NCBI GenBank assembly: GCA_963933975.1
Contig: CAWVWE010000003.1
Coordinates: forward strand, 1 to 64,000
Direction of reading: 5' to 3'
Length of the DNA: 64,000 bases
Origin: UBA10364 sp905182675
GTDB lineage: Bacteria; Bacteroidota; Bacteroidia; Flavobacteriales; Schleiferiaceae
Under the pieces are notes generated by a model. The model had not been told where the DNA came from and ran no database searches. It saw nothing but the letters and a program-made list of their open reading frames with translations. Positions 17,272 through 26,066 of this stretch are shown here, piece by piece; positions within the stretch are counted from its first letter, which is position 1; every line of letters starts with the position of its first letter. The translations under genes and the position numbers were made by a program.

Positions 17272-17709
17272 TTGAACACTCCGAAACTTCATTTTCAAGA
17301 GCAGATAACATCATCGATACGCACTCGATCTGATCAAATGCACGTGGAAATATGGGACGTTATCAGGAAGAAATGGCTCGTCTGCACCCCTGAAGAGTGG
17401 GTTAGACAACACTGTATAGAATATCTAATACTCTTTGGTTACAGTTCTCACCATGTACAAGTTGAAAGCGGGCTTACTACGATTCATAAGAAAAAACGAA
17501 GTGATATCATCGCGAATATTAATGGTAAACCTCACGTGTTGGTTGAATGCAAAGCACCGTCCATAAAGCTTAATCAAGATACTTTCAACCAAGCCTTTAA
17601 CTACAACACAGCAGTTAACGCACCCTTCATTTGGATTACTAATGGCATGCAGCATTTATACTGGGACTGCACAAGGAACTGTCAGATCAAAGGTTTACCA
17701 GCTCTTTAG
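17272..17709 (+). CDS. HsdR_N-type PD-(D/E)XK protein, stand-alone
   Basis: A 145-residue protein matching the N-terminal domain of type I restriction HsdR subunits (HSDR_N_2). The nuclease-fold residues are visible as RSD (Asp78) followed by VECK (Glu92, Lys94), plus a downstream QAFNYN. There is no helicase domain, HsdM or HsdS nearby, so it is not a restriction system. Start is a TTG at 17272, one base after the upstream stop. It converges on DUF4293 with a 4 bp overlap at the stop codons. Stand-alone copies are widespread in Bacteroidota; possible roles are DNA repair or processing, but this is inference. Confidence 0.75.
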   Translation: MNTPKLHFQEQITSSIRTRSDQMHVEIWDVIRKKWLVCTPEEWVRQHCIEYLILFGYSSHHVQVESGLTTIHKKKRSDIIANINGKPHVLVECKAPSIKLNQDTFNQAFNYNTAVNAPFIWITNGMQHLYWDCTRNCQIKGLPAL

Positions 17710-18098
17710 CGCAGTCTATCTAAAGAACGAACTTTTGTTTCATCCTTTTGTATATTCTTTGACGCCATATAAGACAAAACAATAAGAAAAAAGGGAACTG
17801 CAGCACCCCAACTCGCTTCAGCACCATTGCCTTGAATAAGATAAATGATGTATCCTAAAATGATTAAACTCGTCAACATACCCATTCTAACCACAAGCAA
17901 CTGACGTTTACGATTAGAATACAAAAGTATGGATCCACTAAAAATAGCCATGCAGGCGCCAAAACCACCGAAAGACTCGGCATGTGCAGTGGCAGCGTAA
18001 CTCACTCCTTCTAAAGAGTATAGCGGCATAAAGAATGCAGATAAAGCACTTAAAATTGCCGCGGCAAAGAGGTATAATGTTTGAATGCGTTGGATCAT
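17706..18098 (-). CDS. DUF4293-family four-helix membrane protein
   Basis: A 130-residue protein opening with the family hallmark MIQRIQTLYLF and carrying about four membrane helices (roughly 6-26, 45-62, 70-90, 95-115). DUF4293 proteins are commonly found divergent from rho in Bacteroidota, exactly as here. Function unknown. Stop codon overlaps that of the HsdR_N-type gene on the other strand. Confidence 0.82.
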   Translation of the reverse strand: MIQRIQTLYLFAAAILSALSAFFMPLYSLEGVSYAATAHAESFGGFGACMAIFSGSILLYSNRKRQLLVVRMGMLTSLIILGYIIYLIQGNGAEASWGAAVPFFLIVLSYMASKNIQKDETKVRSLDRLR

Positions 18099-18239
18099 CC
18101 TGGAATTAATTTTGGTAAAGTTGAAAAAAAAATGGCTCTCAAGGCTGCTTAAACACTAGAATCTTATTATAATTGTAGAAGAAAATATCGGACGGCTCTA
18201 TTCTTGAGTCGACAACTACCAAGACTATTCCTACACAAC

Positions 18240-19832
18240 ATGTTGACTGAAAAGGATTTGCAGGCTCGCAAATTGCCTGAATTAAAAGACCTCGGTGCTT
18301 CTTTGGATATTCCAAAGGCAAAGTACTTGAAAAAAGGAGAGCTCGTAGAAGCCATCCTAAGAGCAACCGGTAAAACGGATGCTCCAGGCGCTGAAACCAC
18401 ACCATCTAAACCAACGCGTCAATCACCACCTGAGGGTGCTGAACGCAGGGAAAGTCCTGTGGACCATAAACTGAATACTGAACCAAGGAAACCTTCGGGT
18501 AACAGGCCTAAACCTAATCCGAAGGTCCAACCTCGTGTGGAAAACGAAAATCAAGGTACCCAAAACCCAGGCTCCGACAAGGAGCCTCGTTCTGATAAGG
18601 ATCGCGAACGCAATGAGCGAAACCAGCGAAATCCCAATCAAAAGAATAGAGAGGGTCAAAACCAGAATCGGAACAACCAGAATGAGAACCGTCGTAAAAG
18701 GCCAAAAGAGTTTCATTTTGAAGGAATCATCGTAAATGAAGGTGTTTTAGAAATCATGCCTGATGGATATGGTTTTCTAAGGAGTTCAGACTACAACTAC
18801 CTTAATTCTCCTGATGATATCTACGTTAGTTTAAATCAAATTAGAAGCATTGGACTTAAGACAGGTGATACCGTTAGTGGTGAAGTTCGACCACCTAGAG
18901 AAGGTGAGAAATACTTCCCTCTAGTTAAAGTAAACAGTATCAATGGACGTAGTCCTGAATATGTGAGAGATCGTGTTTCTTTTGAGCATCTGACTCCCTT
19001 ATTCCCAAATGACAAGTTTAATATTACGACGCGTCAATCAACTACTTCTACCAGAATCATAGACTTATTCTCACCTATAGGGAAAGGTCAACGCGGACTT
19101 ATTGTTGCCCAACCTAAAACAGGTAAGACAACCTTAATGAAAGAGTTGGCAAATGCCATAGCGGCGAACCATCCAGAAGCCTACATGATCGTTCTATTGA
19201 TCGATGAACGTCCAGAAGAAGTAACAGACATGAGTCGTAGCGTGAATGCCGAAGTTGTCGCTTCTACCTTTGATGAACCCGCAGACAGACACGTTAAGGT
19301 TGCTAATATTGTGCTTGAGAAAGCAAAAAGAATGGTAGAATGTGGACATGATGTCATCATTATGCTTGATTCTATTACCAGACTCGCTCGTGCCTACAAT
19401 ACAGTAAGCCCAGCTTCTGGAAAGATACTCTCAGGGGGAGTGGATGCAAATGCACTTCAAAAGCCAAAACGATTCTTTGGCGCTGCTAGGAATATCGAAA
19501 ACGGTGGTTCATTAACCATTCTAGCAACGGCACTTATTGATACTGGATCTAAAATGGACGAGGTCATCTTTGAAGAGTTCAAAGGAACGGGTAACATGGA
19601 AATGCAACTCGATAGAAAAATCTCGAACCGTAGAATTTGGCCAGCCATCAATCTTATTGAAAGTGGTACCCGTAAGGAAGACTTATTACTTTCTCCGGAT
19701 GTTCTACAGCGCATGTGGATCATGAGAAAATACTTGGCAGATATGACGCCAATAGAGGCCATGGAGTTCCTGAAGGAACGCATGCGTCAAACGAAAGACA
19801 ATGCAGAATTCCTAATCTCCATGAATGGGTAG
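18240..19832 (+). CDS. rho: transcription termination factor Rho with long disordered insert
   Basis: A 530-residue hexameric RNA helicase/ATPase that terminates transcription. N-terminal helical region at about 1-42, then a low-complexity Asn/Gln/Arg/Pro-rich insert at about 44-157, an RNA-binding cold-shock-like domain (about 158-235), and the ATPase core with Walker A VAQPKTGKTT at 289-298 and Walker B-like DVIIMLDSITRLARAYN at 371-387. Typical Rho is about 420 residues; the surplus is the insert. In Bacteroides such an insert drives Rho phase separation. I choose the ATG at 18240 over an in-frame TTG at 18204. A strong terminator follows it. Confidence 0.95.
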   Translation: MLTEKDLQARKLPELKDLGASLDIPKAKYLKKGELVEAILRATGKTDAPGAETTPSKPTRQSPPEGAERRESPVDHKLNTEPRKPSGNRPKPNPKVQPRVENENQGTQNPGSDKEPRSDKDRERNERNQRNPNQKNREGQNQNRNNQNENRRKRPKEFHFEGIIVNEGVLEIMPDGYGFLRSSDYNYLNSPDDIYVSLNQIRSIGLKTGDTVSGEVRPPREGEKYFPLVKVNSINGRSPEYVRDRVSFEHLTPLFPNDKFNITTRQSTTSTRIIDLFSPIGKGQRGLIVAQPKTGKTTLMKELANAIAANHPEAYMIVLLIDERPEEVTDMSRSVNAEVVASTFDEPADRHVKVANIVLEKAKRMVECGHDVIIMLDSITRLARAYNTVSPASGKILSGGVDANALQKPKRFFGAARNIENGGSLTILATALIDTGSKMDEVIFEEFKGTGNMEMQLDRKISNRRIWPAINLIESGTRKEDLLLSPDVLQRMWIMRKYLADMTPIEAMEFLKERMRQTKDNAEFLISMNG

Positions 19833-19844
19833 ATTCTAGACAAC

Positions 19845-19875
19845 AAAAAAGCGGCCCAAATGGGCCGCTTTTTTT
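19845..19875. terminator. intrinsic terminator after rho, bidirectional
   Basis: Perfect 8 bp GC stem (19851-19858 with 19861-19868, 2 nt loop), flanked by A6 on the left and T7 on the right, so it works for rho and also for the convergent ABC exporter gene. Confidence 0.9.
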
Positions 19876-19900
19876 ATGCATTTATTTTTATGGAATCTAC

Positions 19901-21661
19901 CTAAACCTCTGCAGCAAACTGTTTCTCATAAAGATTATAGTAAGTTCCCTTAGATGCCAACAGTTCATTGTGACTACCGATTTCCACAACGCGCCCCTTA
20001 TCTAGAACCACGATTTTATCAGCATGCTGTATCGTGGATAGTCTATGGGCAATGATCACAGAAGTGCGATCTTGAGTTAACGCAATTAGAGCACGCTGAA
20101 TGAGTTCTTCCGTATGTGAATCGATACTCGAGGTTGCTTCGTCAAGAATAAGAACTTGAGGATCTGTTATATAAGCTCTTAAGAAGGCTAATAGTTGGCG
20201 CTGTCCTGCTGAAAGTACACCACCTCTTTCCTGTACATTATAGTCTAATCCTTTAGGAAGTCCATCTATAAATTCTTCTATCCCTATTGCCTTGGCGGCC
20301 TCCATAATCTCGATATCAGTTATTTTTTGATCTCCTAAAACAATATTCGATCGAACCGTATCTGAGAAGAGAAAGACATCCTGAAGCACCAGAGCCATTT
20401 GCTGGCGCAGAATATGTAAATCTAAAGATGTCAATTCATTTCCATCAATTTGTACTGAACCTTTAGCGTACGGGTAGAATCCCATAAGGACTGAAATAAT
20501 CGTGCTTTTACCTGCTCCCGTAGCACCCACAATGGCCACTGTTTCTCCAGGAGCAACGGAAAATGACACGTCGTTTAGTATGGGCTCATTCTCTTTATAA
20601 TGAAAATAGACCTGATCAAAAACGATGTCGCCTTCTAGCTTCGCTAAACGGATATCGCCGTTAGGCTCTACCTCGTGATCATTATCTAAGATATTTAGGA
20701 CGCGTTCAGAAGCTACCATGCCCATTTGAAGTGTATTGAATCTATCCGCCAATTGGCGTAATGGTCGAAATAACATCCCAATAAAAATAATCATTGCGGT
20801 AAGTTCTCCGACGGTAACGGAACCACCTACTGCAGCATTCATACCGCCATACCAGACAGCTAAACCTATGGATATCGCACTCAGAACCTCAATAATTGGG
20901 AAGAACAGTGCATAGTAATATATGCTCTCCACATTCGCATTTCTGTGGCGATCATTAATAGCCTTAAACTTATCAAACTCCTGCTCTTCTCTACCAAAAG
21001 CCTGAACGATTGACATACCTCCCAAGTGCTCCTGAACGAAGGTGTTTAAATTCGAGACCTCATTTCTTACCCGCTGAAACGCTCCTTTTATACCACGTTG
21101 AAACCACCTAGTGGCAATAAAAAGAACTGGGATAATACTTAAACTGACTAAAACCAAGATGGGGTCAAAGAAAAAGAACATAGCCCCTAACATGACTAAT
21201 ATTCTGAAGAGATCACCAAAAATTACTAGTATTCCTTGTGAAAAAATTTGTGAAATAGTTTCAATATCAGATACAACCCTGGTAACCAATTGACCTATTG
21301 GGGTTTTATCATAATACTGTAAACGAAACGTTTGCAACTTATCATAAAGCTCAACACGAATGTCTTTAATGATGCTCTGTCCTAACCAATTAGCAGCATA
21401 CATAAACCCAAACTGACCAATGCTTTCAATAATCAAAAGACCAACAAGTAGGAATGTCAAGTTCAACAGCATGGGTGCGTCATGACCTAAAATCGCATCA
21501 TCAATAACCTGACGAATGAGAATAGGTCGGGCTGTTCCGAGAGCGCCTAACAATACGGTTAGTATGATAGCAATGGTAAATAGCTTCTTATACGGCTTAG
21601 CATATCCCAATACCTTCAAAAATAGTTTAAAATCAAAGGCTTTTCCGCCAACTTTGGACAT
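19901..21661 (-). CDS. ABC exporter, MsbA/multidrug type
   Basis: A 586-residue half-transporter: six membrane helices in the first 320 residues, then an ATPase domain with Walker A GATGAGKST near 376-384, signature LSAGQRQLL, and LILDEATSSID before the switch His (IIAHRLSTI). The domain order and size match homodimeric or heterodimeric lipid/drug exporters (MsbA, LmrA, BmrCD). It begins 1 bp before the truA stop and likely shares its transcript. Substrate unknown; MsbA-like lipid A flipping cannot be told from drug export by sequence alone. Confidence 0.88.
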   Translation of the reverse strand: MSKVGGKAFDFKLFLKVLGYAKPYKKLFTIAIILTVLLGALGTARPILIRQVIDDAILGHDAPMLLNLTFLLVGLLIIESIGQFGFMYAANWLGQSIIKDIRVELYDKLQTFRLQYYDKTPIGQLVTRVVSDIETISQIFSQGILVIFGDLFRILVMLGAMFFFFDPILVLVSLSIIPVLFIATRWFQRGIKGAFQRVRNEVSNLNTFVQEHLGGMSIVQAFGREEQEFDKFKAINDRHRNANVESIYYYALFFPIIEVLSAISIGLAVWYGGMNAAVGGSVTVGELTAMIIFIGMLFRPLRQLADRFNTLQMGMVASERVLNILDNDHEVEPNGDIRLAKLEGDIVFDQVYFHYKENEPILNDVSFSVAPGETVAIVGATGAGKSTIISVLMGFYPYAKGSVQIDGNELTSLDLHILRQQMALVLQDVFLFSDTVRSNIVLGDQKITDIEIMEAAKAIGIEEFIDGLPKGLDYNVQERGGVLSAGQRQLLAFLRAYITDPQVLILDEATSSIDSHTEELIQRALIALTQDRTSVIIAHRLSTIQHADKIVVLDKGRVVEIGSHNELLASKGTYYNLYEKQFAAEV

Positions 21662-21662
21662 A

Positions 21663-22412
21663 CTAAAGATTATTGTAGGTTACGTTAATGAGATATAAGC
21701 CATGAGCAGGAGCACTTGTTCCCATGGCGCCTCTATTTTTTTGTTCGCATCTTTTTATAAAGTCCTCTACGGACCAATTCCCTTTTCCAACCTCATATAA
21801 AGAACCAACCACGGCCCGAACCATATTTCTCAAAAAGCGATCTGCGGTGATTTCGAATACCCACAACCCTTCCTTTTCTACCCATGCTGCTTTTGTAACA
21901 TTACATAGGGTCGTCTTGTTGTTTGATCCGTTCTTGCAAAAGCTCGCGAAGTCGGTCATCGTCAAAAGTACTTCTGCCGCCTGGTTCATTAATGAAACAT
22001 TTGGCATTTCGGATACCATCCAGGCGTGATTTCTATAAAAAGGGGATCCTTTATCGCTCATCAAATAGTCGTAGCTCCTTGAGACAGCGTCAAAACGAGC
22101 ATGCCAATCGCTTGCTACTTCTCGAATTTCACTGACATGAATGGCAGGATCTAAGAATCGATTCAGTCTATATTTTAAATGTTCCATGTCATCAATATCT
22201 ATGGCTAATTCTGGTAGCCAATCGAAATGAACATACATTTCTCTTGCATGAACCCCTGTGTCTGTTCGCCCTGCTCCAACCGTTGTAACAGTTTGCCGCA
22301 AGAGCGTCGTTAAAGCGAGATCTAAATCACCCTGAGCCGTTCGCTGGCGCGGTTGGGTTTGCCAACCGCAAAAGGGAGCCCCATCAAAAGCTAATCTCAA
22401 GAGTGTACGCAT
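21663..22412 (-). CDS. truA: tRNA pseudouridine(38-40) synthase TruA
   Basis: A 249-residue enzyme that isomerises U38-U40 in the anticodon arm of tRNAs. The catalytic aspartate is in GRTDTGVHA (near residue 50), and the N-terminal FDGAPFCGWQ and the C-terminal FLRNMVRAVVG blocks fit the family. I start at the ATG at 22412 because the extra 11 residues from the frame's upstream start lack family similarity. Its promoter overlaps the beginning of the divergent phosphoesterase gene. Confidence 0.93.
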   Translation of the reverse strand: MRTLLRLAFDGAPFCGWQTQPRQRTAQGDLDLALTTLLRQTVTTVGAGRTDTGVHAREMYVHFDWLPELAIDIDDMEHLKYRLNRFLDPAIHVSEIREVASDWHARFDAVSRSYDYLMSDKGSPFYRNHAWMVSEMPNVSLMNQAAEVLLTMTDFASFCKNGSNNKTTLCNVTKAAWVEKEGLWVFEITADRFLRNMVRAVVGSLYEVGKGNWSVEDFIKRCEQKNRGAMGTSAPAHGLYLINVTYNNL

Positions 22413-22420
22413 TACATTTG
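22413..22420 (+). promoter_or_regulatory. -7 promoter element of the YfcE-type gene
   Basis: TACATTTG matches TAnnTTTG and lies 27 nt before the GTG start at 22448. It begins at the base next to the truA start codon, so the two divergent promoters interlock. Confidence 0.35.
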
Positions 22421-22434
22421 ATTCAAATTCAAAA

Positions 22435-22466
22435 CAAAGGTACACACGTGACTGCTAAAAGGACAA
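22435..22466 (-). promoter_or_regulatory. promoter of truA-ABC exporter
   Basis: On the minus strand TTG at 22464-22466 precedes TACCTTTG at 22435-22442 with a spacing of 21 bp, a full match to the Bacteroidota -33/-7 pattern. The upstream half covers the first codons of the divergent phosphoesterase gene. Confidence 0.65.
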
Positions 22467-22987
22467 AAATCCTACTACTCTCTGACAACCATGGCCACAT
22501 GGACGATCGCATCCTTGATTTCGCGAAAGGTGTAGACATGATCTGGCACGCTGGTGACATAGGGTCACATGACAGTATGGATGCGTTAGAAGCTACTGGA
22601 AGGCCTGTGATCGCTGTATTTGGCAACATAGATGACCATACTATGCGCTCTAGGTATCCACTGGACCAGAAGTTTGTGTTGAATGGTGTTAAAGTATGGA
22701 TGACCCATATCGGTGGATACCCTCCTAGTTATAACCAACGTACCAGAGATTTAATCAAACGAGAGCGTCCAGATTTATTTATTTGTGGCCACAGCCATAT
22801 ATTAAAAGTAGTCAACGATAAAAAGATTTCTTGCCTTCACATGAATCCTGGAGCCTCTGGAGTTCAAGGTTTTCATAAGATACGTACCCTATTAAGGTTT
22901 GATTTGGTTCAAGAAAATGAAGACGTCAAAGGAAAAGTAGACAACCTTGAGGTCATAGAATTAGGAAAACGCGGACAACTCCTTTAA
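22448..22987 (+). CDS. YfcE/MJ0936-family metallophosphoesterase
   Basis: A 179-residue single-domain phosphoesterase. Metal ligands appear in the expected order: SDNHGH, HAGDIG, GNIDD, then GHSHI and the NPGA stretch. The family hydrolyses phosphodiesters such as bis-pNPP and cyclic nucleotide-like substrates; the cellular substrate is unknown. I start at a GTG at 22448, which puts the beta-strand ILLLSDNHG near residue 8, since earlier starts would overlap truA. purB follows after 24 bp. Confidence 0.82.
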   Translation: MTAKRTKILLLSDNHGHMDDRILDFAKGVDMIWHAGDIGSHDSMDALEATGRPVIAVFGNIDDHTMRSRYPLDQKFVLNGVKVWMTHIGGYPPSYNQRTRDLIKRERPDLFICGHSHILKVVNDKKISCLHMNPGASGVQGFHKIRTLLRFDLVQENEDVKGKVDNLEVIELGKRGQLL

Positions 22988-22992
22988 TTTTG
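22985..22992 (+). promoter_or_regulatory. -7 promoter element before purB
   Basis: TAATTTTG matches TAnnTTTG and overlaps the stop codon of the preceding gene; leader of about 15-19 nt to the purB ATG. No TTG at the -33 spacing. Confidence 0.3.
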
Positions 22993-23011
22993 TTGCTTAA
23001 CGGATTTTCCC

Positions 23012-24361
23012 ATGTCAACTGCATTACACGCGATCACCCCAATTGATGGCAGATATGCTTCTAAAACAGAAGCGCTTTCCACTTACTTTTCAGAGTTCGC
23101 TTTAATCAGATACCGCGTCCGGGTTGAAATTGAATACTTCATTGCGCTTTGTGAATCCGATTTGCCTCAGTTAAAAGAAGTTTCCGCGTCAAGTTTTGAG
23201 CCTTTAAGAGATCTCTATCGTAATTTCACTACTGAAGATGCGCAGAAAATAAAGGACATAGAAAAAGTAACCAACCATGATGTTAAGGCTGTAGAATACT
23301 TCATTAAGGAAGCTTTCGAAAACATGGGACTCTCTCTTTTTCAAGAGTTCATCCATTTTGGATTAACGTCACAAGACATCAATAATACCTCCATTCCGTT
23401 ATCACTTAAGGAAGCATTGGAAGAGGTTATTTATCCTGAACTCAACCTGTTAATCCAGGCAATGGAAACAAGTGCGAAATCATGGGGACATATTCCACTT
23501 CTTGCCAGAACACATGGACAGCCAGCCTCTCCAACAACGTTAGGAAAAGAATTTCAAGTCTTCACTACCCGCTTACGGATACAATTAACCCAGCTACAGT
23601 CTATACCGCACAGCGCGAAATTTGGCGGAGCTACAGGAAACTTTAATGCCCATGCTGTCGCTTATCCTGAGCGCGACTGGCACAACTGGGGAGACACCTT
23701 TGTGGAGAATCAACTAGGACTTGCTAGAAGTTATCCTACCACTCAAATAGAGCATTATGATAATATGGCAGCGCAATTCGATGCATTCAAACGCATCAAT
23801 AACATCTTTGTAGATTTTTGTCGCGACGTATGGACGTATGTCAGTATGGACTATTTCAAACAGCGTATAAAAAAAGGAGAGATTGGGTCTTCAGCCATGC
23901 CACATAAAGTTAACCCCATAGATTTTGAAAACGCCGAAGGCAATCTTGGTATAGCAAATGCTCTATTCGAACATTTGGCAGCTAAATTACCCGTCTCACG
24001 TTTACAAAGAGACCTAACGGACTCTACCGTTTTACGAAATGTAGGCGTTCCATATAGTCACTTACTTATTGCAATTTCAAGCATGACTAAAGGGCTTGGT
24101 AAACTTTTGGTAAATGAGGCTAAAATAGCGAGTGACCTTGAAGCGAATTGGGCAGTTGTTGCAGAGGCTTTACAAAACATCTTACGCCGTGAAGGTTATC
24201 CTAAGCCCTATGAGGCCTTAAAAGAATTGACCCGAACAAATACAACAATCACAGCAGAGAGTATTTCAACCTTTATTGATCAATTAGCCGTAACGGACGA
24301 AATTAAATTAGAGTTGAAAAACATTACTCCCAGTAATTATATTGGGCAAATGCGCTCTTAA
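23012..24361 (+). CDS. purB: adenylosuccinate lyase
   Basis: A 449-residue fumarase/aspartase-superfamily enzyme used twice in purine synthesis, splitting SAICAR and adenylosuccinate with release of fumarate. The superfamily signature SSAMPHKVNPIDFE lies near residue 293 and TSQDINNTS and the RTHGQPASPTT segment carry other active-site residues. Length and motifs match the E. coli-type PurB (about 456). Downstream, a small OB-fold-like gene begins 5 bp after its stop, on the same transcript. Confidence 0.95.
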   Translation: MSTALHAITPIDGRYASKTEALSTYFSEFALIRYRVRVEIEYFIALCESDLPQLKEVSASSFEPLRDLYRNFTTEDAQKIKDIEKVTNHDVKAVEYFIKEAFENMGLSLFQEFIHFGLTSQDINNTSIPLSLKEALEEVIYPELNLLIQAMETSAKSWGHIPLLARTHGQPASPTTLGKEFQVFTTRLRIQLTQLQSIPHSAKFGGATGNFNAHAVAYPERDWHNWGDTFVENQLGLARSYPTTQIEHYDNMAAQFDAFKRINNIFVDFCRDVWTYVSMDYFKQRIKKGEIGSSAMPHKVNPIDFENAEGNLGIANALFEHLAAKLPVSRLQRDLTDSTVLRNVGVPYSHLLIAISSMTKGLGKLLVNEAKIASDLEANWAVVAEALQNILRREGYPKPYEALKELTRTNTTITAESISTFIDQLAVTDEIKLELKNITPSNYIGQMRS

Positions 24362-24366
24362 GCTGT

Positions 24367-24792
24367 ATGAAAAAAAAATTCCTTTTCATCGCTATAACTG
24401 CAGTTTTGATAGCCGCATCAATTGGAACCTATCAGTACTTTAGATCTCCTCCTAAAGCGATAGATCTAGATTCTGTGTTTACGGGCTCGTCTCTGGACTT
24501 TAGTAGACAATTTCAATCCGGATTAATACACACAAATGATGTTGTTCAATTAGAAGGCGAGATCATAGCCCACGAAGAACATAGCTTGGAACTTATCGGA
24601 GGTCTACTCATCTCAAGAGATGATATAGAATCTCAAAAGTGGCCAAAATCTGGATCTCACAGCTTTAAAGCTATTTTTAATGGGGTCGAAGTGGATGACT
24701 TTTTTGGAGATACCCTATATAGATTCAATGGAGGTTTTTTGCTGGATCAAGTGAAGTTTAAACATCCTAACCAATCCAATGGCGAAGAATAG
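24367..24792 (+). CDS. small membrane-anchored protein, OB-fold (tRNA_anti-like) type
   Basis: A 141-residue protein: positively charged start with a hydrophobic helix (about 5-24) acting as signal anchor, then a beta-rich domain. The pattern DVVQLEGEIIAHEEHS followed by a GGLLIS strand resembles the tRNA_anti-like OB-fold family found as single-domain exported proteins in Bacteroidota. It begins with a run of 9 adenines covering the first Lys codons. Its last 26 codons overlap the 3' end of the convergent transporter gene by 78 bp. Role unknown; probably co-transcribed with purB. Confidence 0.65.
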   Translation: MKKKFLFIAITAVLIAASIGTYQYFRSPPKAIDLDSVFTGSSLDFSRQFQSGLIHTNDVVQLEGEIIAHEEHSLELIGGLLISRDDIESQKWPKSGSHSFKAIFNGVEVDDFFGDTLYRFNGGFLLDQVKFKHPNQSNGEE

Positions 24793-26001
24793 CGTTAACG
24801 CTAATGCCGAATTTCGGAGATCTCCAGTAATGGCCTCTAAAAGGCCAATAGAGAACATCCCTATGGTCGTCGCCATCTTTTCAACTACATCATAGAAACT
24901 AAAGTAGGTACTGTGGTCTTCTGTTTCAGGTAAGAGTTTGCTGTAAGTGGATCTCGATAAACTTTGTACAGCTCCCAGAACCATACCTACTGACGCCGCA
25001 ATGCCATAGAATTGGAAGGACGTATTAACAAAATAAGCGGCGGCACAGATGAGCATCCAGATAGCTACTCCGATAGAAATCGCGAAAACGTTACTTGTAC
25101 GCTCGCTAATTCTTGAAAAGATGGTGGCACCCAAGATGGCCACAAACTGTATCAGCAATATGGTAACGATCAGCTCCGTGCTCTCCATACCTAAAACTTT
25201 AGAGCCAAACAATGCGGCTAACAGAACAATCGTCTGCATTCCTGTACTATACCAGAAAAAACCACTTAAAAACATACGCAGCTCCTTTTGAGTTTTAAAT
25301 TCTTTCCAGACCAGCAGTAATTCGCGCCACGATTTAAAAAATAATTTACCTTCAAAGTAATCCTTTACCTGGTCTTTTGGTAGTCTAGCAATGGCTGGCA
25401 ATCCAAAGCCCAGCCACCAGACCCCCGTAATCAAGAATGACACCCTAGTAGCGCTACTTGCATCAGGTAAGCCAAAGAATTCGGGCATCTGTATAAGAGC
25501 AAGACAAAAAATAAGTAACAAGGCGCTACCTAAATACCCTAGTGAAAAGCCTCTGGCAGAGAGTCTATCCTGCATGCTCTTCGGTGCAATAATGGGTAGA
25601 TAAGAATTATAGAACACAAATGAACCTGTGAAACCAACACTAGCAAAAAAAGCCAATGCTAAACCTAACCCCGGGTTTTGAGCCGTAAAGAAATACATCA
25701 ACATCGTACTCACACCACCGAGAATCATGAATGAATTCATGAATATCTTTCTTCTGCCTGTCCTGTCGGCCATGGCTGCAAAATAGGGACTAAGCAAACT
25801 GATCGTTAAATAAGATGCAGCAATAACATAACTGTAGATTACTGTGTTTTTCCAATCCGAACCAAGAAAATGAACCTTCATATCTGAATTCGTAACCTCC
25901 TCATAATAGATGGGAAGTAACACTGTGCTAATCGCCAGTGAATAAACTGAATTGGCCCAATCATACATGGCCCAACCCTTTTGGATTTTATTGAATTTCA
26001 T
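24715..26001 (-). CDS. UMF1-family MFS transporter (Atg22-like)
   Basis: A 428-residue membrane protein with 12 predicted helices. It starts with the family hallmark GWAMYDWANSVYSL (residues 9-22) seen in UMF1/Atg22-type facilitators, and holds an MFS motif-A-like segment MADRTGRRK. Yeast Atg22 exports amino acids from vacuoles, but bacterial homologues have no settled substrate. The 3' end runs 78 bp into the convergent small gene; the last membrane helix ends before the final 15 residues, so part of the overlap may be tail only. Confidence 0.85.
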   Translation of the reverse strand: MKFNKIQKGWAMYDWANSVYSLAISTVLLPIYYEEVTNSDMKVHFLGSDWKNTVIYSYVIAASYLTISLLSPYFAAMADRTGRRKIFMNSFMILGGVSTMLMYFFTAQNPGLGLALAFFASVGFTGSFVFYNSYLPIIAPKSMQDRLSARGFSLGYLGSALLLIFCLALIQMPEFFGLPDASSATRVSFLITGVWWLGFGLPAIARLPKDQVKDYFEGKLFFKSWRELLLVWKEFKTQKELRMFLSGFFWYSTGMQTIVLLAALFGSKVLGMESTELIVTILLIQFVAILGATIFSRISERTSNVFAISIGVAIWMLICAAAYFVNTSFQFYGIAASVGMVLGAVQSLSRSTYSKLLPETEDHSTYFSFYDVVEKMATTIGMFSIGLLEAITGDLRNSALALTLFFAIGLVRMFKLHLIQQKTSIESI

Positions 26002-26042
26002 ACGACAATGAATTTACAACCACGAGCGGCATAATATTTGAT

Positions 26043-26050
26043 TAAATTTG
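26043..26050 (+). promoter_or_regulatory. -7 promoter element of the gene at 26067
   Basis: TAAATTTG, a full match to TAnnTTTG, 16 nt before the ATG. A -33 TTG is not seen. Confidence 0.35.
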
Positions 26051-26066
26051 TCAAAATTCAATCTAC

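Noticed and set aside
17272..17709. Remnant type I restriction system
   Set aside because: No HsdM, HsdS or helicase part is present and the frame is intact; stand-alone HsdR_N proteins are common in the phylum.
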